A stretch of 64,000 nucleotides of DNA from CAVQFD01 sp963724695 (GTDB taxonomy: Bacteria > Acidobacteriota > Vicinamibacteria > Vicinamibacterales > CAVVIG01), in NCBI GenBank assembly GCA_963724695.1, contig CAVRVW010000012.1, positions 434,001 through 498,000 of the forward strand, given 5' to 3'. This document shows positions 30,822 to 40,382 of the stretch, piece after piece. Each line of letters opens with the position of its first letter. Position 1 is the stretch's first letter. The translations under genes and the position numbers were made by a program. Below the pieces are notes generated by a model that worked only from the letters and a program-made list of their open reading frames with translations, did no database searches and was not told the origin of the DNA.

Positions 30822-30885
30822 TCGTTTCAGGACGGGTCGCCGCTGGCGGGCTCCCTTGAGCGAGGTGCGGACGGGAGTTCGGCGA

Positions 30886-32092
30886 TCAGTGGAAGACGCG
30901 AACCCTCGCCGGGGGCGGGAGGACATATCCGTACTCATAGGCCCCGACGTCATAGGAACCCTGCTGAGGCCTCGGAACGGTGTCGAAATCGTCCGCCACC
31001 GCCGCAACGGAGGCTCCGGTATTAATGGCGGGGCTGCCCGGCCGCAGACGAAAATTCAGGTTGGCTGCGTCAGCGAACATCGGATTGGTCAGCAGGTTGT
31101 TGGACACCACCGACGCCCAGCCTTGATTGTCGATGCGCGCGGCGGAACCGTACACGATGTTGTTCTGCACGACGGCACGGGCGCTGTCCGTGTGAACGTA
31201 GATGCCGTATTGGTTGTAGATGGTGTTGTTGAACACCTTCGAGTCGGCCGGGTTGCCCCAGGCGATCGAGATGGCCTCGGCCACATGCCCCCAGATGATG
31301 TTGTTGTACGCGAGGTTCCGGTCCCCGGATGCGATGGCGACGCCGCCGCCGTTGCCGAGACGCGTGTTGTTGAAGATCTGGTTTCGTCGAATGACATTGT
31401 CGCTGGGCCGAGTGTCGCCGAACACCTGCACCCCGTACGCGGCGTTGTTGTAGACCCAGCACCCGTCGACGAGGTTGTTGCTGCTGCTAAGGTAAAAGCC
31501 GTGAGTGAGCTGGCGCGAGGCGCCATTGTCGTGAACCGTCAGGCTCAGGAACTGGTTCGACTGCACGCCGCCGACCGTGTGAACGCCGTTGCCTGGCGCA
31601 TTCAGAATCTCGGTGTTCGCGACCCGAATCAAGCCGGCGCCACCGCCGATGTAGATCCCGTTTCCCACGTCGGTCGGAGTGTTCACGACGTTCGCGGCAT
31701 CAAGGACGAGGCGGTCGAAGATCACGTACCTGTTGCTTGGCGACGCGAGGGTGATGACGTTCGAATCCCGAATTCGGCCTGAGGACGACCCGGTGTCCCG
31801 GAACTGCGGCGATCGTCACGGGAGCCGCCCAGGAACTTCCCCTCAGGACGAGACCCGACATGCTCTCGAGCGCCTCGGCGTAGGTTCCGCCCATAACCCA
31901 GAGGGTGGACCCCGGCGTCAGCATGCTCGCCCCTTTTCGGATGGTCTGGAACGGCAGGGCGAGGGTGCCTGGATTGGTGTCCCGTCCATTCTGCGATACG
32001 AAATACCATTGCGGCTGAGCCCCGGCGTTGGCGAGCGCGCAACACACGAGGGCGAGGCAGACGGCGAACCAACGAACGGGCATGGTTGTCAT
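30886..32092 (-). CDS. Secreted right-handed parallel beta-helix protein
   Basis: Sec signal peptide (MTTMPVRWFAVCLALVCCALANAGA), the same YFVSQNGRDTNPGTLALPFQTI opening as the neighbouring lipoprotein, then beta-helix coils with repeated asparagines (NQIFNNTRLGNGGGVAI, NNTIYNQYGIYVH). The C-terminus has PGSPAINTG and DVGAYEYG, common at the end of such proteins. The frame breaks once near 31772. About 400 residues. It is transcribed towards the plus-strand beta-helix gene with 64 bases between them. Lyase, epimerase or binding function cannot be told apart. Confidence 0.78.
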
Positions 32093-32195
32093 AAATGCAC
32101 CTTCACCTGGGACTCGACCTCCTCGCTGGCGCGACGAAACCGTGCCGAGATCTTCGCGATTGTCTAGCGTTGATTTATCCAAGGTAGCAATAGGC
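32093..32195. promoter_or_regulatory. Divergent intergenic region, likely promoter pair
   Basis: About 100 bases separate the starts of the minus-strand beta-helix gene and the plus-strand methyltransferase cassette. It is less GC-rich near 32165-32195 than its surroundings. A control region for both directions is expected here by position, but I cannot point to clear -35/-10 boxes. Confidence 0.35.
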
Positions 32196-32951
32196 GTGCC
32201 GGTCGACGCAACGGATACTGTCGGGCACATCACCGCGGCAGATCGCATTCGGGCGGAGTACGCGCGGCGGGAGCGCGCGATTCCCGGCGATTTCTACTCG
32301 CTGTGCCGCGCTCCCAATCTCTTTGCCCGCCAGCAGCGGAGCCGAGCGCTCCTGCGGCTGTTCGCGAAGGAACTTGTTACACCCCTCGGTGGGAAAAAAA
32401 TTCTCGACGTCGGGTGCGGCAATGGAGAGCAGTTGGTCGAGTTCGAAGCGTGGGGCGCGCACCGCGGCGACCTGGCTGGCATCGACCTGATCGACACGCG
32501 CCTCGCTCACGCGGTTGCACGCTTCGGCACCTCCCACGTGGCGTCTCCCCAGCCGGATCTACGCCTCGGCGACGCATCGGCCTTGCCGTGGGCCGACGAG
32601 AGCTTCGACATCGTCCATCAGAGCACCGTCTTCAGCTCCATCCTCGACGAGGACATGAAGCGGGCGGTCGCGGCGGAAGTCATGCGTGTCCTGAAGCCGG
32701 GCGGAGCGTTCGTGTGGTACGACTTCGCCATCGACAACCCTCGCAATCCCCACGTGAAAGGGATCGGCGCTCGAGAGCTTCGGGCGTTCTTCCCTGCCTG
32801 CTCCATCCGGCTGCGGAGGATCACGCTGGCGCCGCCACTGGCGAGACGGCTCGTGCCGATCACCTGGATCGGGTCGCTCCTGCTCGAGAAGCTCGTGGTC
32901 CTGAATACGCACTACCTGGGAATCATCCGAAAGGCGGCAGGCGAGCGATGA
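32196..32951 (+). CDS. SAM-dependent methyltransferase
   Basis: Class I methyltransferase of about 251 residues with motif I KKILDVGCGNGEQLVEF, LAGIDLIDTRLAHA, and SFDIVHQSTVFSSILDEDMK and VMRVLKPGGAFVWYDF. The ending ARRLVPITWIGSLLLEKL is typical of UbiE/type 11-like enzymes in O-antigen clusters. GTG 32196 is chosen as start; TTG 32160 would add 12 residues. It is divergent from the minus-strand beta-helix gene and its stop overlaps the next ATG. Confidence 0.85.
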   Translation: MPVDATDTVGHITAADRIRAEYARRERAIPGDFYSLCRAPNLFARQQRSRALLRLFAKELVTPLGGKKILDVGCGNGEQLVEFEAWGAHRGDLAGIDLIDTRLAHAVARFGTSHVASPQPDLRLGDASALPWADESFDIVHQSTVFSSILDEDMKRAVAAEVMRVLKPGGAFVWYDFAIDNPRNPHVKGIGARELRAFFPACSIRLRRITLAPPLARRLVPITWIGSLLLEKLVVLNTHYLGIIRKAAGER

Positions 32952-34000
32952 GCGACCACGCCGCGCTTCCGCTCGTCTCGGTCGTGATCCCGTGTCGCAA
33001 CGAACGCGACCACATCGAGCCCTGCGTGCGGATGCTGCTGTCGCAGCAGCTGGATGGCCCGCTCGAGCTCGTCGTCGCCGATGGCCGGTCGAACGATGGC
33101 ACGCGCGACGTGCTGGATCGGCTGGCCAGAGAAGATCGACGGCTGCGTGTCATCGACAACGAGGGGCGCATCGTGTCGACGGGTCTCAACGCCGCCATAC
33201 GTGCGGCTCGGGGTTCGATCATCGTTCGGGCGGACGTGCATACCGCGTATGCGCCGGACTACCTCCACGAGTGCGTGTCGGTGCTCGAGCAGACGGGAGC
33301 GGACAACGTCGGCGGGCCGTGGTCAGCAGTCGGCGACGGATATGTCGGGCGCGCCATCGCTGCAGTCTTCCATTCGCCGTTCGGGTCTGGCGGGGCGCGT
33401 GCGCACGATGCCAAGTACGAAGGCGAGGTCGACACAGTCTATCTGGGCTGCTGGCGCCGCAGTCTCTTCGATCGCATCGGCGGTTTCGACGAAGAGCTCG
33501 TCCGCAATCAGGACGATGAGCTGAACCTGCGGCTGACGCGACGCGGGGGCAGGATCTGGCAGTCGACGCGCATCAGGAGCTGGTATCGACCGCGAAGCTC
33601 ATTCCGCCGCCTGTTTCAGCAGTACGCGCAGTATGGGTACTGGAAGGTTCGGGTCATCCAGAAGCATCGTGTGCCGGCTTCCTGGCGTCACCTGATTCCG
33701 CCGGCGTTCGTGCTCACGACGGGGGCACTCGTCGCGCTGTCGCCCTTGTGGCCGTCGGTCCGCCCGGCCACAGCGCTCGTCGTGGGGGCCTATCTGGCCT
33801 GCACGCTGGCCGCCTCGATGGCCACGGCCTCTGCTACCGAATGGAGGCTGCTGCCGGCGCTACCGGCGACCTTTGCCTGCTTTCATCTGGGCTACGGTTA
33901 CGGTTTTCTCCGGGGAGTGTGGGATTTTGTGATCAGGCGTCGCGGCCCTGCGAAGCCGATGTCGGCATTGAGCCGCCCCGGACCGGTAGAGGGGAACTGA
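32948..34000 (+). CDS. Membrane-associated glycosyltransferase family 2 (ExoA-like)
   Basis: Intact GT-A transferase of 350 residues. The N-terminal domain has VSVVIPCRNERDHIEPCVRM, LELVVADGRSNDGTRDVL, IIVRADVHTAYAPDYL and RNQDDELNLRLTRRGG. It is followed by two or three membrane helices (FVLTTGALVALSPLWP, ATALVVGAYLACTLAASMA). This layout resembles succinoglycan glucosyltransferase ExoA. ATGA overlap with the upstream methyltransferase. Confidence 0.87.
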   Translation: MSDHAALPLVSVVIPCRNERDHIEPCVRMLLSQQLDGPLELVVADGRSNDGTRDVLDRLAREDRRLRVIDNEGRIVSTGLNAAIRAARGSIIVRADVHTAYAPDYLHECVSVLEQTGADNVGGPWSAVGDGYVGRAIAAVFHSPFGSGGARAHDAKYEGEVDTVYLGCWRRSLFDRIGGFDEELVRNQDDELNLRLTRRGGRIWQSTRIRSWYRPRSSFRRLFQQYAQYGYWKVRVIQKHRVPASWRHLIPPAFVLTTGALVALSPLWPSVRPATALVVGAYLACTLAASMATASATEWRLLPALPATFACFHLGYGYGFLRGVWDFVIRRRGPAKPMSALSRPGPVEGN

Positions 34001-34015
34001 CGAGCTATCGCGTAT

Positions 34016-34801
34016 ATGAAGACGACAACAACGGACAAGATGTGGAACCTGACCGCTGACCAGTGGTCCTCGGTCCTCCAGAGCCAGGCCGATTCGGCGG
34101 CCGTCGCCGCTCGCCTTCGCCGATCCGGCGGCTTCGTACCCTGGTCGCAGGTCCTTGTCGAGGAAACGGCTGACTGCGAGTCCACGGCCGATCTGGGCTG
34201 CGGGCGCGGCGAGCACTCGGCCGTTCTCGCCAGAGCGGGCCGACAGACAACACTGGTCGACTGGTCGCCGCAGAACCTCGCCTTCTGCAGTCACCTTTAC
34301 GACGAGCTCGGCCTTCGGGGACGGTTCTGTCAGGCAGACATCACGCGCCCTCTGCCGCTTGCGAGCAACTCGGTCGACATGGTGTTCAGCTGCGGCGTCT
34401 TTGAGTATTTCAACGCCGCGCAGATCGACGCGATCATGGCCGAGGCGTTCCGCGTGGCGCGCAAGCGCGTGATCATCATGGTCCCGAACGCGCGGGCGAT
34501 CGCGTACCGCCTGGGCAAGTGGTACATGGAACACGCCGGCACGTGGGAGTGGGGCGGCGAAGTCCCCTCGCACACGCTGAAGCCGCACTTCCGGCGGGCG
34601 GGCGCCTCGACGGTCCGCGAGTTCACGGTGGGAGGCCAGCATTCGGTGGATTTTCTCGCCCCGCTGCCTGGCGGGTCACGTGCGGTGAGCCTGCTGACCC
34701 GCGCCCTGCGGTTGACGCGCCATCCTCGGCCGTCGCGCCTTCGACAGGGATACCTGCTCGTCACCGTCGGCCAGAAGCTATCGAACGGTGCGAGACAGTG
34801 A
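34016..34801 (+). CDS. SAM-dependent methyltransferase
   Basis: Class I methyltransferase of 261 residues, intact. Motif I is STADLGCGRGEHSAVLA, followed by TTLVDWSPQNLAFC, FCQADITRPLPLASNSVDMVFSC and KRVIIMVPNARA. It is located between two glycosyltransferases and its stop overlaps the GTG start of the next gene, so it belongs to the tail cassette of the polysaccharide locus. Confidence 0.83.
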   Translation: MKTTTTDKMWNLTADQWSSVLQSQADSAAVAARLRRSGGFVPWSQVLVEETADCESTADLGCGRGEHSAVLARAGRQTTLVDWSPQNLAFCSHLYDELGLRGRFCQADITRPLPLASNSVDMVFSCGVFEYFNAAQIDAIMAEAFRVARKRVIIMVPNARAIAYRLGKWYMEHAGTWEWGGEVPSHTLKPHFRRAGASTVREFTVGGQHSVDFLAPLPGGSRAVSLLTRALRLTRHPRPSRLRQGYLLVTVGQKLSNGARQ

Positions 34802-36137
34802 AGATTCTCATCGTCTCCAACCTCTACCCACCCCACCACCACGGTGGTTACGAGCTACGGTGCGCGCAGGTGGCGGACTACCTCACGCGACAGGGACACG
34901 CGGTGCGGGTCGTGACGAGCGACTACCAGATCACGGGCGCGACCCATGGCGCGGCCGTTCGTGAAGAGTCGGTCAACGGCATCCGCGTCTCACGACTCCT
35001 GCGGCAGCACAGGCTGGCGCCCTGGCAGCCTGGAGGACGCTTGTACAACCTGGACGTCGTCAAGCGCCAGATCGTGGATCTGTCGTCGTTCCGGGACATT
35101 CTGGATGAGTGGAAGCCCGATCTCATCAACTGGTGGAACCTCGAGGGCGTGACCAAGGTGATGCTCGGCATATGCCGGGATCGCGGCCTTCCCAGCGTTC
35201 ACTGCGTTGACGACGGCTGGATGATCCAGGAGTTCGGAGTCGCCGGCGACATCGACGCGCCCTTCTGGCTCGAGTTCTGGCGGGTCAAGTGGGGACCGCG
35301 TCTGCTGCGACCGGTCGTGCGTCTGTGCCTTGCACCGCTCGAGCGCCGCCTGCAGCGCCAAGGACTCCCGACACGCACAATCGCCATGCCCCAGGGCCAC
35401 GTGTGCTTCATCAGCGAGTTTTGGCGGTTCCTGCACGAGCAGGCGGGCTTCGACGTGCGAGTCGTCCTCAGTCATCTATGGCGGCGTCTCACCCGAGAGA
35501 TTTTTTTCCCGCCGCGCGCCCGCGGACTACGCCGACGGGCCGCTGCGCCTTCTGTATGCAGGACATCTCGACCGGCGAAGAGGTCTGCATACGATCGTCG
35601 AGGCACTGGGACTCATCCCCGCGGCCGAGCGCAACAGGATGCACCTCTCGATTGCGCATACCGGACCGGTGCCCGCAGACGCCTATGTGAACGGCATCAC
35701 GGCGCGGATCGCCCAGCTTGGCTTGTCGCAGCACATTACGTTTCTCGGCCGCGTCCCTCACGACGAGATGCCCGGCGTCTATGCCGCGCATCACGTCCTG
35801 GTGTTCGCCAGTACAAGGAACGAAGGCATGCCGATGGTCATGATGGAAGCGATGTGCGCGGGGTGCGCGGTGCCCAACACCGGAAGCGGAGGCGCGATCG
35901 AGCTCGCCGAGCGGGCCGGAACGCCGCTCTTTCCCAAGGATCATGCCTTTGCCCTCAGCCGGCTGCTGTACCGCGCTCGAGAAAGACCGGGCGCGTGTGG
36001 CCGACATCGCCCTCCGCGGCCAGCAAACCGTGCTCAATGAGTTCACGATCAATCGGATGCTGGAAAAGACCTGCGCCGTCTTCACCCGAGCCGCCAGACA
36101 GCCCCACACCCCCGACCTGCAGCCCGCGTCGCGCTAG
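34798..36137 (+). CDS. Glycosyltransferase family 4, last gene of the polysaccharide locus
   Basis: GT-B transferase. It begins KILIVSNLYPPHHHGGYELR, has PSVHCVDDGWMIQEFG, LRLLYAGHLDRRRGLHTIVEALGL, ITFLGRVPHDEMPGVYAAH and STRNEGMPMVMMEAMCAGCAV. Frame breaks lie near 35466 and 35968; the C-terminal helix continues in a third frame to 36137. Start GTG 34798 overlaps the upstream stop. It faces the minus-strand nuclease-like gene across 70 bases. Confidence 0.84.
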
Positions 36138-36150
36138 CGCTCGCGAGCGC
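36131..36150. terminator. Possible hairpin between convergent genes
   Basis: Two adjoining perfect palindromes (10 and 14 bases, the second GCGCTCGCGAGCGC) begin inside the last codons of the final glycosyltransferase and lie before the converging nuclease-like gene. Position suits a terminator, but there is no T-run on either strand. Confidence 0.25.
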
Positions 36151-36207
36151 GCGCCTGCACCCGCCTGATCCCCAACTCCGGCTGACAACGACCTGATCTT
36201 CGGCGTG

Positions 36208-37191
36208 TCACTCCCGCGTCACCCGCACGAGGTCGACGACAAGCGGGGCGTGATCGCCGCCGTAGGGGCTGGCGAGCACCCGCGCGTCCGCACAGCGCCA
36301 GTGCTCCGAGGTCAACACGTGATCGATCCGGATGCCAAACAGGCTGGAGAACTTCGTGTGCCCCGGCCCGCGCCCGCAGCTCGAGAAGGTATTCCGCAGG
36401 TCGCCCCAGGCGACGCGGTAGACGTCGCTCTCGACGGGCAGATTGAAGTCTCCTGCCACCACCGTCGGCTCTTCTGCCTGCCCGATTCTCGCCCGCGCAG
36501 CGCGCGATTCCCGAACCGCTTCCTCCCGGTTGCCGGCCAGCTGCGGCAGCGCCGCCAATCCTCCGACACGCAGGGCATCGAGACCCCCGCGAATCGTCGA
36601 GAGGTGGACGTTCAGCAGCTGGAATCGGCCTAGCGGTGTCTCTACCTCGTACCGATCGGGCTCAGTGCCACCTCGACGCCAACGGTCCTGGGGATTCGGC
36701 TCGTCGAGCACCACGAACGGGTAGCGGCTGACCAGGCACAGGTTCCCGCCATAGAAGAACTGCCAGCCGAGCCGGGCCGGCTCGTAGTCATAGAACGGGC
36801 ATTCCTGCAGGGCGGCGACGTCGATGTGCTCGGCTCTCATCAACCGATCCAGACCGGCGGCCGTCACCTCCCCTTCGCCCAGGTTGTGGGTCATGATGCG
36901 AAGCACGGGCGTGCCCACGACCCGTCCCAGGCCCAGCCGGATATCCATGACACCGAAGGCGAGCACGAGCGCGGTCAGCGATATCAACACGATCGGTCCC
37001 CATGCCATGGGCGACCGCTTCCTCACGACGAGCACGAGGAGAGGCACGAGCGGAAGGGCGGCCATCCAACGCGGTCCAAATGCGACGAGCGTGGCGGGCC
37101 AGGCGCGGTCGGTCAGGAATTCGACGGCCAGCCACAGGCACAGAGCCGCAGCCGCATAGGCATAGACCAGGACGGCGGTCAGACGGCTCAT
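36208..37191 (-). CDS. Membrane-anchored endonuclease/exonuclease/phosphatase-fold protein
   Basis: About 327 residues, intact. Three hydrophobic N-terminal segments (AVLVYAYAAAALCLWLAVEF, LPLVPLLVLVV, VLISLTALVLAFGV) precede an EEP domain. The EEP domain has LRIMTHNLGEG, DVAALQECPF (catalytic Glu), QLLNVHLSTI, VVAGDFNLP (catalytic Asp/Asn) and GDHAPLVVDL (catalytic His). Such proteins are phosphodiesterases acting on nucleic acid or lipid head groups outside the membrane. The start is at 37191 (MSRLTAV). It lies 10 bases downstream of the YhdH gene, so probably co-transcribed. Confidence 0.85.
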   Translation of the reverse strand: MSRLTAVLVYAYAAAALCLWLAVEFLTDRAWPATLVAFGPRWMAALPLVPLLVLVVRKRSPMAWGPIVLISLTALVLAFGVMDIRLGLGRVVGTPVLRIMTHNLGEGEVTAAGLDRLMRAEHIDVAALQECPFYDYEPARLGWQFFYGGNLCLVSRYPFVVLDEPNPQDRWRRGGTEPDRYEVETPLGRFQLLNVHLSTIRGGLDALRVGGLAALPQLAGNREEAVRESRAARARIGQAEEPTVVAGDFNLPVESDVYRVAWGDLRNTFSSCGRGPGHTKFSSLFGIRIDHVLTSEHWRCADARVLASPYGGDHAPLVVDLVRVTRE

Positions 37192-37201
37192 TCCGCTGAG
37201 G

Positions 37202-38200
37202 TTACCGTGCCACGTTGACCACGAAGCGGCCGCGCGCCGCGCCCTTGAGCAGCGTGTCGAATGCACCCGGGAGGTCGTCGAACCCGATCTCCCTGGACAT
37301 GGCCTTGAGATCGCCTGAAGTCAGCGTGGCCGACAGCAGCTTCCATACCTCGGCTCGCGCCGGCGCCGGGCAGTTCACCGAGTCGATCCCAAGGAGCTTC
37401 ACGCCTCGCAGGATGAACGGCAGCACCGTGGTGTGCAGCTCCGTGCCGCCGGCGAGACCGGAGTTGGCAATCGATCCGCCGTACATCATGGTCCGCGTGA
37501 GCCAGGCCAGCGTCTCGCCGCCGACCGGGTCCACCGCGCCCGCCCACTGCATCTTCTCGAGCGGCTTCTTGCCCATCTCGAGGCTCTGGCGGGCCACGAC
37601 GGTCCGCGCGCCGAGCGACTCCAGGTAGGGTCGTTCGCCCTCTTTCCCCGTGATGGCAGTGACGTTGTATCCGCGCGCGGCGAGAAGCCGCACGGCGACG
37701 CTGCCAACGCCTCCAGTGGCGCCCGTCACGACAACCGGTCCGGACTCCGGTCGCAGGCCGTTCCGTTCCATCTCGACCACCGAGAGGGCTGCCGTGAACC
37801 CCGCAGTGCCGACGGCCATGGCGTCGAAGACGTCGAAGGGCGCCGGCACCCGCACGACCCAGTCGCCGGGGACACGTACGTAGCCGGCATAGCCGCCGTC
37901 GACGGCTACACCCAGGTCGTGGCCGGTGACCAGCACGGCCTCACCTTCTCGAAACCGGCCGTCGCCACTCGACACGACACTCCCGGCCACGTCGATGCCG
38001 CCGACGAGTGGGAATCGCCGCATGATCTTGCCGGTCCCCGTGCCGGCCAATGCGTCCTTGTAGTTGACGCTCGAGTACGCCGCCTTGATCACGACGTCGT
38101 CGGCGCCGAGGGCCGGAAGATCGTCAAGCGAAAGCTCGACCACTCGGCCGGTCACACGGCCGTCGTCCTGGAAGACTCTGAACGCTTTGAATTTGGTCAT
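37202..38200 (-). CDS. YhdH/AcuI-family zinc-independent quinone oxidoreductase (acryloyl-CoA reductase-like)
   Basis: MDR-superfamily NADPH oxidoreductase of 332 residues, intact. It has SSVNYKDALAGTGTGKI and FPLVGGIDVAGSVV in the catalytic domain and VVTGATGGVGSVAVRLL for NADPH. The start ATG at 38198-38200 lies within an 8-bp tandem repeat. YhdH and AcuI reduce acryloyl-CoA; the substrate here is not determined. Confidence 0.88.
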   Translation of the reverse strand: MTKFKAFRVFQDDGRVTGRVVELSLDDLPALGADDVVIKAAYSSVNYKDALAGTGTGKIMRRFPLVGGIDVAGSVVSSGDGRFREGEAVLVTGHDLGVAVDGGYAGYVRVPGDWVVRVPAPFDVFDAMAVGTAGFTAALSVVEMERNGLRPESGPVVVTGATGGVGSVAVRLLAARGYNVTAITGKEGERPYLESLGARTVVARQSLEMGKKPLEKMQWAGAVDPVGGETLAWLTRTMMYGGSIANSGLAGGTELHTTVLPFILRGVKLLGIDSVNCPAPARAEVWKLLSATLTSGDLKAMSREIGFDDLPGAFDTLLKGAARGRFVVNVAR

Positions 38201-38226
38201 TTGGTCATTTGGTCAGCTGGTCATTT
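38192..38226 (-). repeat. 8-bp tandem repeat carrying repeated start codons
   Basis: TTTGGTCA occurs three times head to tail (38192-38215), followed by a partial copy to 38226. Read on the minus strand, each unit holds ATGACCAA. The last ATG starts the YhdH-like gene. The two upstream ATGs lie out of frame, each followed by a stop after three codons, because the unit is not a multiple of three. Confidence 0.8.
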
Positions 38227-38243
38227 GATAATATTTCTCTTCT

Positions 38244-39908
38244 ATGACTCGCATGTTCTCACTACTGGGACTGTCGATCCTGCTCGGCGGCTGCTCTGCG
38301 TCGCCGTCGAGCGACCCGGCCACACCCGGTCGCCGCTTTACACAAATCTCGGGGCCTACAGCCGGTCGATTACGACGAGCTCACCGGATGCGCAGAAGTA
38401 CTTCGACCAGGGCCTGACCCTGTCGTACGCCTTCAACCACGCCGAAGCGATCCGCGCGTTCAAGCAGGCCGATCTCGATCGATCCGGACTGTGCGATGTG
38501 CTACTGGGGCGTGGCGTACGCGCTCGGCCCCAACATCAACGCCCCGATCACCGAGGACGCCGCCAAGGAAGCCTGGCAGGCCATCGGGCAGGCCCGAAAA
38601 GCCCCTGGCGCAAACCCGGCAGAGCGCGCCCTGATCGAGGCCCTGGCTGCGCGGTACACCGCGGACCCCAAGGCCGAGCGTGCGCCGCTCGACAAAGCGT
38701 ACGGCGATGCGATGCGCACCGTCGTCAAGCAGTTCCCTGACGATCTCGACGCCGCCACGCTCTTTGCCCAGGCCCTGATGGACACCTCCCCCTGGAACTA
38801 TTGGGAAAAAGACGGCAGCCCGCGACCGCTGACGCCGGAAGTGCTGTCGGCGCTCGAGTCCGTCCTTGCCAGAAACCCGAACCACGGCGGCGCGATCCAT
38901 CTCTACATTCACGCCGTCGAGGCCTCGCCCGATCCCGGCCGTGCCTCGTCTCACGCCGACCGCCTGGCCGCGCTCATCCCCGGTGCGGGCCACATCGTCC
39001 ACATGCCGTCGCACATCTACCTTCGCACGGGACGTTTTGCCGATGCGACCAGGTCGAACGAAGATGCGGTCAAGGCTGACGACGCCTACTTCGCCGGCGA
39101 CGTGGTCGCGGGCAACATGATGTACCAAATCGGGTACTACCCGCACAACATCCACTTCAAGGCCACGTCGGCCGCATTCGAAGGCCGCAGAGCCGTCGCG
39201 ATGGAAGCTGCCGAGGCTGCGCGCGCGACCATGCATGCCGACATGATGGCGGATCCGGCAATGGGCGGCATGGTGCAGCACTTTGCGCTCACGCCCACCT
39301 TCATGAATATCCGCTTCGGTCGATGGGATGCGATCCTGGCGGAACCCGAGCCCGCGGCGACTCTTCCCTACCTCAGGGCCATCCGCCATGTGGCGCGTGG
39401 CCTCGCGCACGCGGCCGGAGGGCGTCTGAGCGACGCCGAGACCGAGCTCGCCGCGGCCACGGCCCTCCGGAGCGAGCCCTCGCTCAAGACGCTGGGCGTC
39501 TCGAGCGTCAACTTTGCGTCCGGCATCGTGGCCATTGCCTGCGAAACGCTGGCGGGAGAAATCGCGACCAAGCGACGGCGGGCGGGAGACGCGGCCAAGC
39601 ATTTCGCGGCAGCCGTGGCCCTGGAGGACGACCTCACCTACATGGAGCCGCCAGACTGGCCGATTCCCGTGCGCGAGCTGCAGGGAGCGGCGCTCCTCGA
39701 GCTCGGCCGCGCGCGCGACGCCGAAACCGCGTTTCGTGACGACATGAAGAAGTTCCCCGAGAACGGGTGGTCTTTGTCGGGGTTGCAGGCGGCGCTCGAG
39801 CGGCAGGGCCGCAAGGCAGAAGCCGCCGAGGTCAAGAGGCGTTTCGATGCGGCCTGGCGAGCCGCGGACGTCGTCGTCGCCGCCGGACGGCCGGTCGTGA
39901 CCCCGTGA
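38244..39908 (+). CDS. TPR-repeat lipoprotein
   Basis: Lipoprotein signal peptide MTRMFSLLGLSILLGGC (lipobox LGGC), then tetratricopeptide-type helices: DAQKYFDQGLTLSYAFNHAEAIRAF, the family motif CAMCYWGVAYALGPNIN, HIVHMPSHIYLRTGRFADA, and more repeats to the C-terminus. About 550 residues. Members of this family are exported, of unknown function, and common in Acidobacteria and Bacteroidetes. Two frame breaks: a lost base near 38332 and GA followed by both T and C at 38479/38480 (both Asp). An AT-rich TAATAT box at 38229-38234 upstream could be its -10. Confidence 0.8.
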
Positions 39909-40330
39909 AACAGCCCACTGCGCTCGCTATCAGTGCCTGCCTTCTTGGCGCGAGTATCGGCATCGCTGTTCCCAGGATTTCCGCTGCGGGACAGGCAGGC
40001 CCCAGATCCACCAACGACGGCGTGTACTCGGAGGAGCAGGCCTCTCGAGGCCAGTCCATTTTCAAGAGCCGGTGTACTGCGTGTCACGATACGGCGCGAT
40101 TCACCGGCGAGAGCTTCATCCAGAACTGGGCGGGGCAACCCATGGCCGACATCTTCGCGCTCGTCAGCACGACAATGCCCGAGGACAACCCTGGGAGCCT
40201 CACGCCGCAGCAGTACGCGGACATCCTGGCGTTCTTCCTCAAGCTGAACGGCTTCAAGCACGGCGATACGGAGCTCACCGGCACGGCCGATGCGCTCAAA
40301 GCCGTCACCATCGTCCCGGCGGCGAAGTAG
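39905..40330 (+). CDS. Exported class I cytochrome c
   Basis: 141 residues with a signal peptide (residues 1-28) and one heme c attachment motif CTACH. The distal region MADIFALVSTTMPEDNPGSLTPQQYADILAFFL supplies the likely methionine ligand (TTMPEDNPG). This is the cytochrome type paired with quinoprotein dehydrogenases. GTG start overlaps the TPR gene stop, which suggests translational coupling. Confidence 0.88.
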   Translation: MKQPTALAISACLLGASIGIAVPRISAAGQAGPRSTNDGVYSEEQASRGQSIFKSRCTACHDTARFTGESFIQNWAGQPMADIFALVSTTMPEDNPGSLTPQQYADILAFFLKLNGFKHGDTELTGTADALKAVTIVPAAK

Positions 40331-40382
40331 CGACGCAACGTCGCGCTCATCGGTCGCGTCCAACATCCACGAGGCACATGGC

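Noticed and set aside
1..36137. Mobile genomic island with flanking repeats
   Set aside because: No integrase, transposase, tRNA or flanking direct repeats were found, and codon use looks like that of the neighbouring genes.
28100..38250. CRISPR-like array from regularly repeated motifs in the beta-helix genes
   Set aside because: The periodicity is the protein-level beta-helix coil repeat, not DNA direct repeats with spacers.
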